Source: Mastigias papua
Lineage: Eukaryota; Cnidaria; Scyphozoa; Rhizostomeae; Mastigiidae
Assembly: GCA_964019165.1 (NCBI GenBank)
Contig: OZ025274.1
Coordinates: forward strand, 8,800,407 to 8,864,406
DNA length: 64,000 nucleotides
Direction of reading: 5' to 3'
The notes beneath the pieces are model-generated. The model was not told the DNA's origin. It ran no database searches and worked only from the letters and a program-made list of their open reading frames with translations. Within the stretch, counting starts at the first letter, position 1; every line of letters starts with the position of its first letter. The position numbers and the translations under genes are program-made. Below, piece after piece: positions 1 through 11,424 of the stretch.

Positions 1-135
1 TATTGTCTGGTATTGAAATTTGTCAAAACACGCTATACCTGCAATGTGTTGGTTGGTCAAGGGATAATCGATGGTGCTAAAAACGATGGTGATATTTAAA
101 AGTCTGTAAGTCATCTCTGTCACGTCATGTCACGT
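1..135 (+). repeat. Left arm of a diverged inverted repeat (partner 2305-2441)
   Basis: The first 22 bases match the reverse complement of 2421-2441 with one indel and one or two mismatches (shared core tattgtctggtat). Weaker but collinear similarity continues inward for roughly 130 bp, for example cgctatacctgcaat against ggctatttggctgcaat. The window starts inside or at the edge of this arm, so its true outer end cannot be seen. It may be one end of an old DNA transposon, or one of two copies of a dispersed repeat in opposite orientation. Confidence 0.45.
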
Positions 136-1026
136 GGGTGTCTATCATTCTGTCCCTCCGGCAGTGCTCCTACCCAAATCGGTATTAGGACATAATTTTT
201 ATCTTCCAAAAACAATGTAATCGACGAAAGGAGCCTCACGAGACTTATCTTGAAAATATAGGAACAGTTCGAGCAACATAGCTTGCAAAAACGCTCTAAA
301 TACCGGCTTTACTTGAACTTTGCCAGAACTTGCAAACGAGGCCAAGACAGACGTTAGCACATGTACTAACGGTAGTATTGCTATGGTTACGCAGATGCAG
401 TCCGTAACTTATTAATTTCACCATTCGTTCTTATTCAAATTCCTAAAATATATTCTGCTTATGTATTTTGGCAACTTTTTCTATACAAGAGGCGTTATAT
501 GTGCACTGCTTTTGAGGCTGGTGTATTAAATGGCTATGCATTACAGTTCAAAATGTACCCAAGAAACACCCCCATTGAAAACATTCGCTATTAATTACAT
601 ATGCCTGTCTGCATGGCGAAATTTCAGGAATACTTCCGTTATCAGCAAAACAGACAGAACAGACGGCAGGGATATTCAAAGTCTCCTTCGTGTTACACAA
701 TTACTAGTTAGCTAAAAAGAACAACGATCAAACGTACATTCACACTAGTAATCTAAATGGCTTCACTAGATAACAACAACAATTTATTGATGCACTAGAG
801 ATAGAGACAATAATGAATGATGCCAACCGCCAATATGTTCGTCAGATTCACATGTTTGGTGAAGAGACAGTCACTCTATGTGGCTGTTGTTTTGCTCATT
901 GGCAGTTTATTGTTACATTTTGTCACTTCAGATCAATGCTGTAATTGCCCCTCCCTCTGTCCTTTTTGTACCTACGCTTTTGTATGCAGCTTGACAACAA
1001 CGGAATGCGATGGGTATCCCGCAGTG
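136..1026. other. No recognisable gene
   Basis: AT-rich sequence with frequent stops. An open frame at 530-715 shows no recognisable domain or splice context. The open frame at 817-1185 has a hydrophobic then Cys-rich translation, but it runs into the palindromic element at 1027-1490, so I do not call it. Nothing else stands out. Confidence 0.5.
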
Positions 1027-1490
1027 TGTTGTTGCTATGCATTCCAAAGTTTACACGGTTTACACCACAGTTTACACTTGCAAAAAGCTCTGTATTTCTG
1101 CATATGCTTAGTATTTAATTTGTGTAAAATACGTAAAAGATGTACACAATATGTGTACACCCATCAACAATATTCAAGTTTATAGAAAACGTAGTAGTGG
1201 TATGAAAATTGGCCTTTTTCCACGGTTTACACTTTCCAAGGTATTAAGAGTTAGGTCATGTGATTCTTTATGCAAAAAAGTGTAAACCGTGGAGTTTTTC
1301 CTCATTATTTCCTTACCAGTATACTAAACAATTCATGAAAAATTATTAAAGCATGTACATAGATAGTGTACACCTGGCATGGTGGTCACCTTTTTGCTTT
1401 CGTCAAGGAAAGCACCCTTTTTCGCCTGATTTTCAAGTGTAAACTGTGAGTGTAAACCGTGTAAACTGTCGCTAGTGCATATTGTTGTTG
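1027..1490. mobile_element. Palindromic MITE/foldback-like element built on TTTACAC motifs
   Basis: Left arm 1046-1081 and right arm 1434-1469 are inverted copies: agtttacacggtttacac followed by cacagtttacacttg, differing by about one inserted base. Similarity extends outward about 20 bp on each side (ttgctatgca against caatatgca). A second, inner inverted pair lies at about 1216-1240 (ccacggtttacactttcc) and 1278-1300 (aagtgtaaaccgtgg), and gtgtacac occurs in both halves. The whole about 460-bp unit is therefore an imperfect nested palindrome. It has no coding capacity and no clear target duplication. The superfamily is unknown. Confidence 0.6.
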
Positions 1491-2304
1491 TTGCTCAGTC
1501 TGATTTGTATTGAAGGACGCTGAGCCGTGTAATGTATTGCATGTATTGTATTCCACAGAACGTAGTTTGTACACTTTATTTTGTCAAATAATCATTTCCC
1601 GCATCTTTCCATAATTCAAACTGACTGTTAAGGTGGTCAAGGGGGCTAGAAGTGATAACAGGTTGTACAGCATACCATATATTATCACCATCTAATTTAC
1701 TTGTGTGCTCATTATCTGGGTCCCTGAAGATTGGGAGGCCTTGCAACTCCCCTCATAGCATTTCTGGCCTCGTCAGAGGGCCTGAATCTGTTCTGTCATG
1801 ACTTAAAATTTCTGAGAAAACGACCCTTCTCCCTTCTAGTTAGTGCTGGAGGCTCACAACTCTTTTTCTGGATGGTTTTGACTCCATACACTGTTTGCCT
1901 ATGCGTTTACTCTAGATTTAGAGATCCTACACCGAGTTGTGATTTTACTATGCGGCAAGTTAAACTCCTTTCGCCACAAATTAACAACTCCATTCTTCTC
2001 ATCAATAATTTTCGCTTCTCTCGTCATCTCATTTCAATCTCTGTGTGCCCTTATGGTACACTTTTGTGGCCATCTGCAGCCGCCTATGACAGTTGTTCAA
2101 TTCCTACAGTCAAGCTCACGATTACGAGGCTATGTCTTTAATACGATGTTAAGCGCAAACTACTGCTCATAATTCTTCTGCGTTTTTGCTATATAGAAGC
2201 TAGAGCCTCATATTTTTATGAGCATGACGTACAGTTGCACTCGTGTGTACAAAAGTACTGTTTATATGCACCTTCAAGAGACAAGCCCAATAAATTTAAC
2301 CTGT
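1491..2304. other. No recognisable gene
   Basis: Open frames at 1731-2141 and 1939-2172 overlap in different frames, are Ser/Leu/Phe-rich as expected of random AT-rich DNA, and show no domain. No RNA gene or repeat is recognised. Confidence 0.5.
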
Positions 2305-2441
2305 GACGTCAGCATGACGCCATAGGGTAAAGATACGTAAAAACTGTTGACACTATCGTATTCAGCGTCCCCGAAAACCCTATGATCGCCCATGATTGCA
2401 GCCAAATAGCCTTTATCTTTCAAATTTGATACCAGACAATA
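2305..2441 (-). repeat. Right arm of the diverged inverted repeat (partner 1-135)
   Basis: Reverse complement of this stretch aligns with the start of the window: near-identical over the outer 21 bp and patchily similar over about 130 bp. The spacing between arms is about 2.2 kb and contains no transposase ORF. The outer end overlaps the start of the palindrome at 2437-2713, so the boundary between the two repeats is uncertain. Confidence 0.45.
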
Positions 2442-2713
2442 GTGGACAAAAGTCCTTGGGACACTTAGAAGAAACAGATAAAAACCATTTTCCTCTACAT
2501 ATTGTCATAGTTGCTACAAACATGCACCCCCCTTCCCCCTAGAACAATGTTGATTCGTTTGTGGTACATTTGAAGTTGGCGTGCACGCGAAATTTTCCCA
2601 TTATTGCAGGTACTTCTCCAGAAAACCAACATTGTTTCAGGGGGAGAGGGGAATGAAAGTTTGTTGCAGACTGCAAAAAGTGCAAAGTGTCCCAGGACTT
2701 TTGTCGGGTATTG
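2437..2713. mobile_element. Palindromic MITE-like element, about 277 bp
   Basis: The ends are inverted copies: caat then gtggacaaaagtcc and tgggacactt on the left (2437-2466), matched by the reverse complement of 2685-2713. Inner parts also pair: a C-rich run then gaacaatgttg at about 2526-2552 pairs with caacattgttt and a G-rich run at about 2627-2650. The centre is near 2575. Small open frames across it (2581-2808, 2604-2897) are incidental. Superfamily not recognised. Confidence 0.6.
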
Positions 2714-2904
2714 TACCTACCAGTACCGGACCTTGGATTCTTATAAAAAAACTACGTGTATTTTACATTTTCAGATTCACGTATTGCTTTCACAGAATTC
2801 CTTTTTGACGACGAAACCATTCAACAAATTCACTTTTATCAGAAGGTGTTTGCAAAACTCAGAGTTAGCCCAAAATTTCACTGTTGGAGGACCTTAAATC
2901 ATGA

Positions 2905-3180
2905 ACTGATGGCAGTGGTGTAGAAGAGGGGAGGCGCAGATAAATGCAGCCCCCTTTCACCCTCAGTTAGCATCTTGCTTGTAAAGTGGTATTAACATGA
3001 AGCAAGTATTGCAAGGCAACAGTATTATAGCTGTATAACAAGTATTAAAGCTTTCCTAGCAAGACTACTCTCTCAGTATCTTATATGACTATTTAGACAA
3101 AGTTCTTAGTTTTTTATAAAAGATCGGGACGCAAAGTACCCTCCTAGCTATCGATTTACTTCTACACCACTGAATGATGG
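2905..3180. mobile_element. hAT-like MITE with 8-bp target-site duplication
   Basis: The element itself is 2913-3172 (260 bp). It starts with cagtggtgtagaag and ends with its exact reverse complement, cttctacaccactg. The 8 bp just outside are actgatgg (2905-2912) and aatgatgg (3173-3180), 7 of 8 identical. A terminal CAGTGG inverted repeat with an 8-bp duplication is the signature of hAT-superfamily non-autonomous elements. It has no coding capacity and needs a transposase from elsewhere. One duplication mismatch suggests some age. Confidence 0.75.
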
Positions 3181-5499
3181 CCTAGAATCACAAACCGAGG
3201 TCTACACTTTTCCCAGATGAAAGACACGGTTTAAGTGAATGATGATTTCTGTGGCTTCCCAAAAGAAATAAGAGAATAATTATGTAAGGATAGTTTATTC
3301 ATATAATGCATGTCAAAAGTCTTTGAACACTTGGTATGATTTACCTATAGAGGAGCTAAAGCAATTTCGTATGAACGAACTACTAGCAACTCAAAGGGCA
3401 AAGTGATGTGTGTAGAAAGCTACGGGATTTGCTATCAAACCAATACTATGTACTTAAGGAGGGGGAGGGGAATTAGATTTTAAGTGGTGTAACGGAAAAG
3501 CGGAAAGAGTCGGGAATTCAAAGAATTATATGGGTAGTCCAATTAAGTTTGGAAGGCGCTGTAATCAACGTTCATGAAGGACTTCCATGCATTGCATTGG
3601 ATCGATTTCAAACTGCTCCTAGCATCTTAATACATGTCGACAAGACGACCCTATCATTGCACACACAAATAATTACATATAGTAGATTCTACACTAGATA
3701 CTCAGCCTATTATACGAAATTTCTCCACTTTTGATTAAGTAAAAGCTCTATCTGTAACACTGCGGTCATGCTAACGATGAGAAGGGCACAGGCAGGTAAA
3801 TAAATGCGGCTGTGGGGTTCTGACATCCCCAATCCTTCATCTAATTAGAAAACTTAACAGTAGTAAGAAAATTTTAGCTGTTTTGGAAAAACCTTGGAAA
3901 AAAGTTGACTCGGAAAAGGATGAATCATTGGTGAAACCTGAAATCACGACTCAAAATGACCTTGTTATTATCTCAGAGGCATAAGTAAATACCTATTCAC
4001 AACAGTTTATTGTCACACAAAATTCTTGCTATAGTTTAGGCCTTCATAGAAAATGCTAATTGGCATATTTCTTATAATCTAACAGGGTATTTCTTCCCAC
4101 CTATTTTGGCCTCCGGGGTAGACTTCCAGTAGTTACAATGATAATAATGTACAAAAGCTGGCAAAGACAAGACACTTCATTACAATGTTAAAATAGAACT
4201 AAGAGATAAGATAGAGCTCCTGAAGTAGGCTTTAGCAAGAAGGAAGAAGGGCCATTTGATAACTGTATTAAAATCATTTCTTAGATGTATTTGTTACAAG
4301 CATGCTTTGTCAGGAATAGTCACCTAAGATTGAAAATGACAAAGAGTAATATTTCTCACTGAATCAAAGATTCCTACTCTCTAACTCTGACGATACCCTA
4401 CAAGCAATCGCCATGATTCTTTTAACTTCTTGTCGTCATATTGGCTGCTATCGTAAACTGCTGCAAGGAGATGATCCACTTCAAATTCCTAGTTTGATTG
4501 GAAATTTATAAGTATTATCAGGTTTAGATAAATTTGGTGGTCTGTTCACTGTTCTATGAAGCTTAGAATTCTTTCCAACGCGTACAACACTAGACAAATA
4601 GATTCAAGTCGTACAGCTAAGTTTTCTTTTTAATTCTTAACGTTAAGTCCTGAATTGGTATGAAAACCGGAAGTAAAACATGTTAACATTAGATTAGTAT
4701 TTTTTATTTAAATTAAATAAATTATCAGATCACTAGTAAATCCATAAACCTCCACAAGTTTTGTTAGGCATTTTGAGTGCCTCAGTACTACAATAAAGTC
4801 TAACAGAGCGGACCTTACCTAGTCTTCATCAATCTCAAAAAATAGCCAGAATTGCTATCTTCATAACTTTTGAATGTCGCGAAGAAAGTTATGTCTTAGA
4901 CATTGATATGGGTGTTATGATAATACAGACTCAAATCAAGCTTTGAATTACGTGCTATACACATGGCTTACCTAAGGTACAGAGAATTATGGAGACTGTT
5001 GACAAATTTCTTTGTGCCTTTTGCCTTTCATTTAATATCCCACCTATCCCACAGTAACTATGTCATTTGCATTCCACTTATTTGTTCTACACCCCTTATA
5101 TATTGCCAGTGCAACTTCCGTACAACTCCCCCCAGTTGACAATAATCAGTAGTAGGGTAAAGTTGAAATGGTTAGTAATAAAAGAGAATTTGAATTGTGA
5201 TTTCATGATGTTGTAACTTTTGATGGTGTAATTCCCCCTAAATTTTTGACGAATAAAATTGCACTTTTTTTAAAAGTGAATTGATTGGATGCCAGCATTT
5301 GTAGAAGCTTTGCTGTAAAAGATAAGAGCTTCTAGTCAGAGTAGTACCTACCTAGATAAGAAATATAAAAGAAACTCATAGAGTGTAAATATTGGTTGGA
5401 TTATTATAAAGTATTTCTACACCTTTGCTTCTGTGGAATATAAACCCACCATGTTAACTTGATCACAGTTGACATATGATATAGCTCAGACATAAAAAA
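3181..5499. other. No recognisable gene
   Basis: AT-rich DNA with scattered short open frames only, such as 3549-3734. A 53-codon open stretch at 4350-4511 has a protein-like composition, but it has no convincing splice acceptor and no recognised domain. No repeat, tRNA or rRNA is seen. It may be intronic or intergenic. Confidence 0.45.
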
Positions 5500-5948
5500 A
5501 TGATACGCATTAATTCATTAGCAACTTACATTCATTTTACCTCCCCTAGATATAATACCTGGGCTGTTGCTGCTTGCCAGATCATACGTCCACGGATCCC
5601 ATCAAATCATGATGAACAGTATAACCGAAGTAAGAGATCTGGTAGTACCACCTTGTTTCAAAGGTAAGTAGCGTTTTGTTTAATTCACTGATTAAATGTG
5701 CTTACCAAGGTGCCTGTGTTAGATTATCTACTTTATATACAAGATTTGATACATTCATAATTTTTGTATGTGTGGCTCAGACCTGTGTGCATTGTTCTAT
5801 TAAAGCTAAATGGCCATTTATCAATTGTACTATCAAAATTAGTATTTTTGCTTATTGACATACTTTCAGAAGTAAATCCTATGCGAGTCATACTAGCATT
5901 GGTAATTCATCTAAAAACTCAGTTGTCATCTTAAAAATTTTGCTGTAG
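5500..5948 (+). CDS. Candidate two-exon small gene or gene tail (hypothetical)
   Basis: An ATG at 5500 opens a 55-codon frame that runs to 5663, where the sequence is caaag followed by gtaagt, a perfect consensus splice donor. Splicing to the acceptor tactttcag ending at 5869 removes a 206-bp GT-AG intron and keeps the frame open for about 25 more codons to TAG at 5946-5948. Alternatively, the first exon could be internal, starting at 5550 after the strong acceptor ttttacctcccctag. The translation is basic and Ser-rich near the junction and matches no family I recognise. It sits just outside the satellite edge. Support rests only on splice signals plus phase, so chance remains likely. Confidence 0.22.
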
Positions 5949-6029
5949 AATAGAGAAGGAAAATGTACTGGGAGCAAATTGTCTATGAGTTCAATGTAGG
6001 GCTGGTCATATAGTTATGGCATTTTCTAA

Positions 6030-9000
6030 TGATATCAATTGCGTTATTTAGTTCAAGTTTATTATAGCAAAAATCGTTTGCATGTACTTTTGCATTGATT
6101 CCACTAGCTTAGCCAAAGTTACTTGATGAAATTAGCAGCATAGCTGTTTTCACACAACATACAGCAGTGCAATGATATAGATGTTGAATACACACAGTTT
6201 AGCAGCACAACTTGTTTTTACACTACATAAAGTAGTACAAAACTGTACCAGTTAAAAAACTGACATTACTGTGCAAACACTTATTACTCTTATAAATACG
6301 ACTTCATACGGCCAAACCATAATCTAAGCGTATCTCTAACATAGTACTATTACTTATAATATCCTCTAACCATCATATTTGTGTTCATTCTTGATTTCTC
6401 AGTGTTAGCACAATTATGCTTATTAGGCCCATTTTGAGTGCAAAACAAAATACATATACTGATGCATGATCAAAGCACATGAGAACTGCGGTAATCTCAG
6501 GCAGCAAACGTCTTTAATATGTACTTTTGCGCTGATTCCATAAGTTTAGTAAAAGTTACATGTTGAAATTAGCAGTATAGTTTGATTTTACAGTAGATAC
6601 GGCAGTACAAGGCTCTACATGTTGCAGAACTGACATTACTGTGCAAACACTTATTACTCCTATAAACACGTGCTTCATATGGCCAAATCATAACCTAAGC
6701 GTATCTCTTCAGTAACCCTAGTATTTATAATCTCCTCTGACCATCAAGTCTGTGTTCATTCTTCATAGTTCAGTGTTTGTACACTTATGCAGGTTAGGCC
6801 CATGTTGAGTACCAAAAAAACTAGGCATTTACTGTTCTATGATTTAAAGAGTGGAACTGCGGTAATCAAAAGCAGCAAACGTCATTTTCATGCACTCACA
6901 GTTTGCTTTTACACTACATACAGCGGTACAAGGCTTTACATATTGCATAACTGACATTACTGTGCAAAATCTTATTACTCTTACAAATACGCGTTAAAAA
7001 GGCTAATGCATAATCTAATAGTATCTCTACCATGCCACTAGTATCCATAATATCCTTTAACCATCATAGCTGTGTCCATTCATGACTTTTCAGCATTGTA
7101 ACTCTCATGCAGACCAGGCCCATGCTGGATCTAAATTAACCAGACATATACTGTTGTATGATCGAAATACAGCGGAACTGCGTTAATCCCGGTTAAGAAG
7201 GTTGTTTTACATGTGCTTTTGCACTGCGTGCAATAGATTAGCCAAATAGTACAAGATGTTCCCAGTTGCAAAGAAGAGACTACTCTGAAAACACTTATTA
7301 ATCGTAAAATAAGTGCTCCAGACTTCCAGAGCATAATATAAGGTCATCTCTACAACACCACAAGTGTTGCTAATCTCCTGTTACCATAAAATCTATGATC
7401 ATTCTTGACATATCAGTGTTTCAACACCTATACAGATTAGACCCATTTTGAGTAACAAGCAACCAGACATATACTGTTGTATGATTGAAATACATTGAAA
7501 GTGCGTTAATTTCATGGAGCAACCGTCTCTCACATGAACGTTTGCACTGAATACAGTAGTTAAGGCAAAATTATTTGCTGGAACTAGCAGTACAGTCTGT
7601 TTTTACATTACATACAGTAGTTCAAGATTTTACATGTTCCAAAACCGACATTAGTGTGCAAACACTTATTTTTGTTATACATACGCGCTTCATAAGCCCC
7701 AAGCATCATCTTAGCGTATTTCAAACATACAACTAGTACTTATAATAGTCTCTGACTATCATATCTGTGTTCGCTCTGGATATTTCAGTGTTTTAAAAAT
7801 GATGTAGATTAGGTCCAATTTGAGTAACAAACAAACAGATATATACAATTGTATGATCGAAATATAATGGAAGAGTGTTAATGTCATGTAACAAACGTCC
7901 TTTAAATGTACTTTTGAACCGAGTGCAGTAGTTAAATCCAAGTTATGTGTTGGAATTAGCAGCACAGTTTGTCTTTACAGTACATACAACAGTACAAGAT
8001 TTTTCCAGCTGCAAAAGATGACATTACTTTGAAAATACTTATTAATCTTACAAACACATGATCTAGAAGGCCAGAGCATAATCAAAGCGCATTTCTACAA
8101 TACCACAAGTATTGCTAATCTCCTCTGACCACAAAATCTGTGTTCATTCTTAATATTTCAGTGTTTGCACAGTGATGAATAGTAGACCCATTTTTAATAC
8201 AAAAAACCAGGCATGTACTGTTGTATGATCAAAATACCGTGGAACTGTGTTAACTTCATGAAGCAAACATCTTTTTCATGTATCTCTGCACTGAATGCAG
8301 TAGTCTAGCCAAAAGTTATTTGTTGAAGTTAGAAGTACAGTATACAAGGTTGATTCTTTACTGTATACAATAGTACAAGACTTTACCAGTTGCAAAACTG
8401 ACATTACTGTGAAACCGCTTAATACTCCTATAAATACGTAATTCATAAGGCCAAACCATAATCTAAGCGTATCTCTACAATAACATTAGTACTGAAAATA
8501 TCCTCTAACCATCATATCTGTATTCATTCTTGACTTTTCAGTGTTTGAACACTTAAGCAGATTAAGTCCATTTTGAGAAAACAAAAATCAGACCATATAC
8601 TGTTGTATGATCTAAATACAGTGGAACTGTGTTAATGTCAGAGAGAGCAACAGTCTTTTTCATGCTCTATTGAACTGATTGCAACAGTTTGTTCGAACAA
8701 CCTCTTGAGTTTAGCAGCACAGTTTGCTTTTTCACTACATACAGTAATACAAGACTTTACAAATTGAAAAGCTGACATTACTGTCAAAACAATTGATACT
8801 CCTATAAATATGTAGTTCATAACGCCTAACAATAATCTAAGCTTATCTTTACTTTAACAGTAGTACTGAAAATATCCTCTTACCATCATATCTGTGTTCA
8901 TTCTCGATTTCGTAGTGTTTACACACTTATACAGTTTAGGCCCATTTTCAGTACGCAATAATGAGACATATACTGTTGTATGGTCAAAATCCAGTGGAAC

Positions 9001-9391
9001 AGTGCTAATGTCAGAGAGCAAACGTCTTTTACATGCACCTTTGAACTGACTGCAGCAGTTTTACTCAACAACCTCTTACGTGTAGCAGCACAACTTGTTT
9101 TTACACTACATACAGTAGTACAAGACACTTCTAGATGCATAACTGACATTACTGTGAAAAACTTAATACACCTATAGATACGTACTTCACAAGGCGAAGC
9201 GATAACATAAGCGAATCTCTACCATAACACTAGTCGTAAAAATATCCTCTGACCATCATATCTGTGTTCATTCTTGATTTTCTAGTGCTTGCAGTATTAT
9301 GCAGTTTAGGCCCACTTTGAGTAATTTGCAATCAGGCATATAATCTTCCATGATCAATATACAGCGGACCAGTGTTAATGTCAGAGAGCAA
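6030..9391 (-). repeat. Inverted, diverged arm of the 371-bp satellite (about 9 monomers)
   Basis: A landmark (tcctctgaccatcatat and variants) recurs at about 6362, 6733, 7053, 7376, 7749, 8120, 8501, 8876 and 9245. Spacing is mostly 369-381 bp, with two short units of about 320 bp. Reverse-complemented, these units match the plus-strand satellite further right: gatcatacaacagtatatg, gtaaaagacgtttg, gcttagattatgg, tgtagtgtaaaaac and gatattataagt appear in the same order. Identity between units is clearly lower than in the core. The left edge fades at about 6030-6070. Short minus-strand open frames here (such as 8919-9149) are satellite phases, not genes. Confidence 0.85.
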
Positions 9392-9400
9392 ATATTCATT
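9392..9400. other. Head-to-head junction of the two satellite arms
   Basis: Left of here the satellite runs on the minus strand, right of here on the plus strand. The minus arm begins at the monomer segment tttgctctctgac and the plus arm at attgacgcatg. These are positions within about 15 bp of each other in the monomer. Fewer than about 15 bp separate the arms. Confidence 0.75.
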
Positions 9401-11292
9401 ATTGACGCATGTTCATTCACTTTAAAACATAAAACAGCATATGTGCATTTTTTCATTGCTTTTAATGAGCCTAAGTGTGTGCAAACTACAGGTCTAATCC
9501 TCAACTGATATCAAAAATGCTACATTCGCTGCAAACATATGCTTAGATTATATTTTCACGCTATGACACACGCACTTATAGTCAATTGCAGCACTAGCAT
9601 AGTATTCTCAGTTTTGCCACATGTAAACCACTATAAAGCTCTATGTAGAGTAAAAACAAAGACTACCGACAATATGAGTAGGACACATTGGCTAAACTAC
9701 TGACATCGGTGCAATTACAGATATGCTTAGATTGCAATTTAGCACTAGGACATTGGTACTTGTAGCGAAATGTAGCCCATGCATAGCATTGTCAGTTTTG
9801 CAACAAGTAAAGCACTATAAAATTTTATATAGTGTATGTAGTGTAAAAACAAAAACTAATGCTAATATGACTAGGAAGCATTGGCTAACCTGCTTACATC
9901 GGTGTAACCATACATATAAAAGACGTTTGATGCATGAGATTGACGAACTTGCACAGAATTTCAAATATACACAATATATGCACAATTGATCATTGCTTTT
10001 AATGGGCCTAAAATATGTATGTGTGCAAACTCTGACTATACGGCAATGACAACAGATCTGATAGTCATATAATATTATAAGTGCTTGATTGACTGCAGAA
10101 ATAAGCTTAGATTGTGGTTTGGAACTAGCACACAGGTACTTGTAGCCAAATGTAGCCCTTGCATAGTATTGTCAGTTTTGCCATAAGTAAAGCACTTTAA
10201 AGCTCTATATAGTATATGTAGTGTAAATACAAAGACTAACTCTAATATGAGTAGGACACATTGGCTAAACTACTGACATGAGTGCAACCATAGATGTAAA
10301 AGACGTTTAATGCATGAGAGTAACGAACTAGCACAACATTTGAAGCATGCAACAGTATATGCACAATTGATCGTTACTTTTAATGGGCCTAAAATATGTA
10401 TATGTGCAAACTCTGAATATATGGTAATGATTCCAGACCCGATGGTCATATCATATTATAAGTGCTTGATTCACTGCAGAAATATGCTAAGATTGTGTTT
10501 TGGTGCTAGGACACAGGGACTTGTAGCCAAATGTAGCCCTTGCATAGTATTGTCAGTTTTGGCACACGTGAAGCACTTTAAAACTCTATATAGTGTATTT
10601 GTGTAAAAACAAAGACTAATGCTAATATGAGTAGGAAGCATTGGCTAGCCTAATGACATCGGTGCAACCATACTTGTAAAGGACGTTTGATGCATGAGAG
10701 TAACGAACTAGCACAACATTTGAAGCATGCAACAGTATATGCACAATTGATCGTTACTTTTAATGGGCCAAAAATATGTATATGTGCAAACTCTGAATAT
10801 ATGGCAATGACAACAGACCTTATGGTCATATCATATTATAATTGCTTGAGTCACTGCAGAAACATGCTTAGATTGTGTTTTGGCACTAGGACACAGGTAC
10901 TTGTAGCCAAATGTAGCCCTTGCATAGCATTGTCAGTTTTGCCACATGTAAAACACATTAAAGCTCTATATAGTGTATATAGTATAAAACCAAAGACTAA
11001 CGCTAATATGAGTAGGACGCATCGACTAAACTACTGACATCAGTGCAACCATAGATTTAAAAGTCGTTTAAATTCAAGAGATTGACGCACTTGCACAGAA
11101 CTTGTATCATACAACGGTATATGCACAATTGATCGGTACTTGTTATTGGTCTAAAATACGTATGTTTGCAAGCTCTGAATATATGGCAATGACTACAGAT
11201 CTTATGGTCATATGATATTTTAAGTGCTTGATTCACTGCAGAAATATGCTTAGATTGTGTGTTGGCGCTAGGACACAGGTACTTGTAGCCAA
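9401..11292 (+). repeat. Plus-strand edge satellite, about 380-bp monomers
   Basis: The segment atatgcttag (or ataagcttag) starts at 9537, 9721 and 10101, and the following gctagg/actagg landmark recurs at about 10120, 10501, 10881 and 11263, giving 380-382 bp spacing. One unit (9537-9720) is only 184 bp and lacks the second half of a monomer. These monomers carry tatagtgtatgtagtg where the core has tatagtg, which accounts for the 9 extra bases. Open frames at 9723-9989, 10310-10606 and 10687-11037 are parts of the repeat. The array is cut at 11292 by a LINE. Confidence 0.85.
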
Positions 11293-11424
11293 TTATTATT
11301 ATTATTATTACTGTTATTATTAACTCTTTAATTTAATGTTGACTGTTTATAGTAGCTACTATAGCTATTTTAGGCCAATTATTTATAAGATAATAAAGTA
11401 AAAGGAGGAAGCGAAATATGAAGA

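Noticed and set aside
817..1185. 122-codon ORF with a hydrophobic stretch then Cys-rich sequence, resembling a secreted peptide
   Set aside because: Its second half lies in the palindromic element at 1027-1490, composition follows the repeat, and no homologous domain or splice context is seen.
1731..2172. Two overlapping ORFs of 136 and 77 codons
   Set aside because: Overlap in different frames, biased composition, no domain or signal supporting either.
4350..4511. 53-codon open stretch with protein-like composition
   Set aside because: No convincing splice acceptor or donor, no start context and no recognised family; chance is sufficient.
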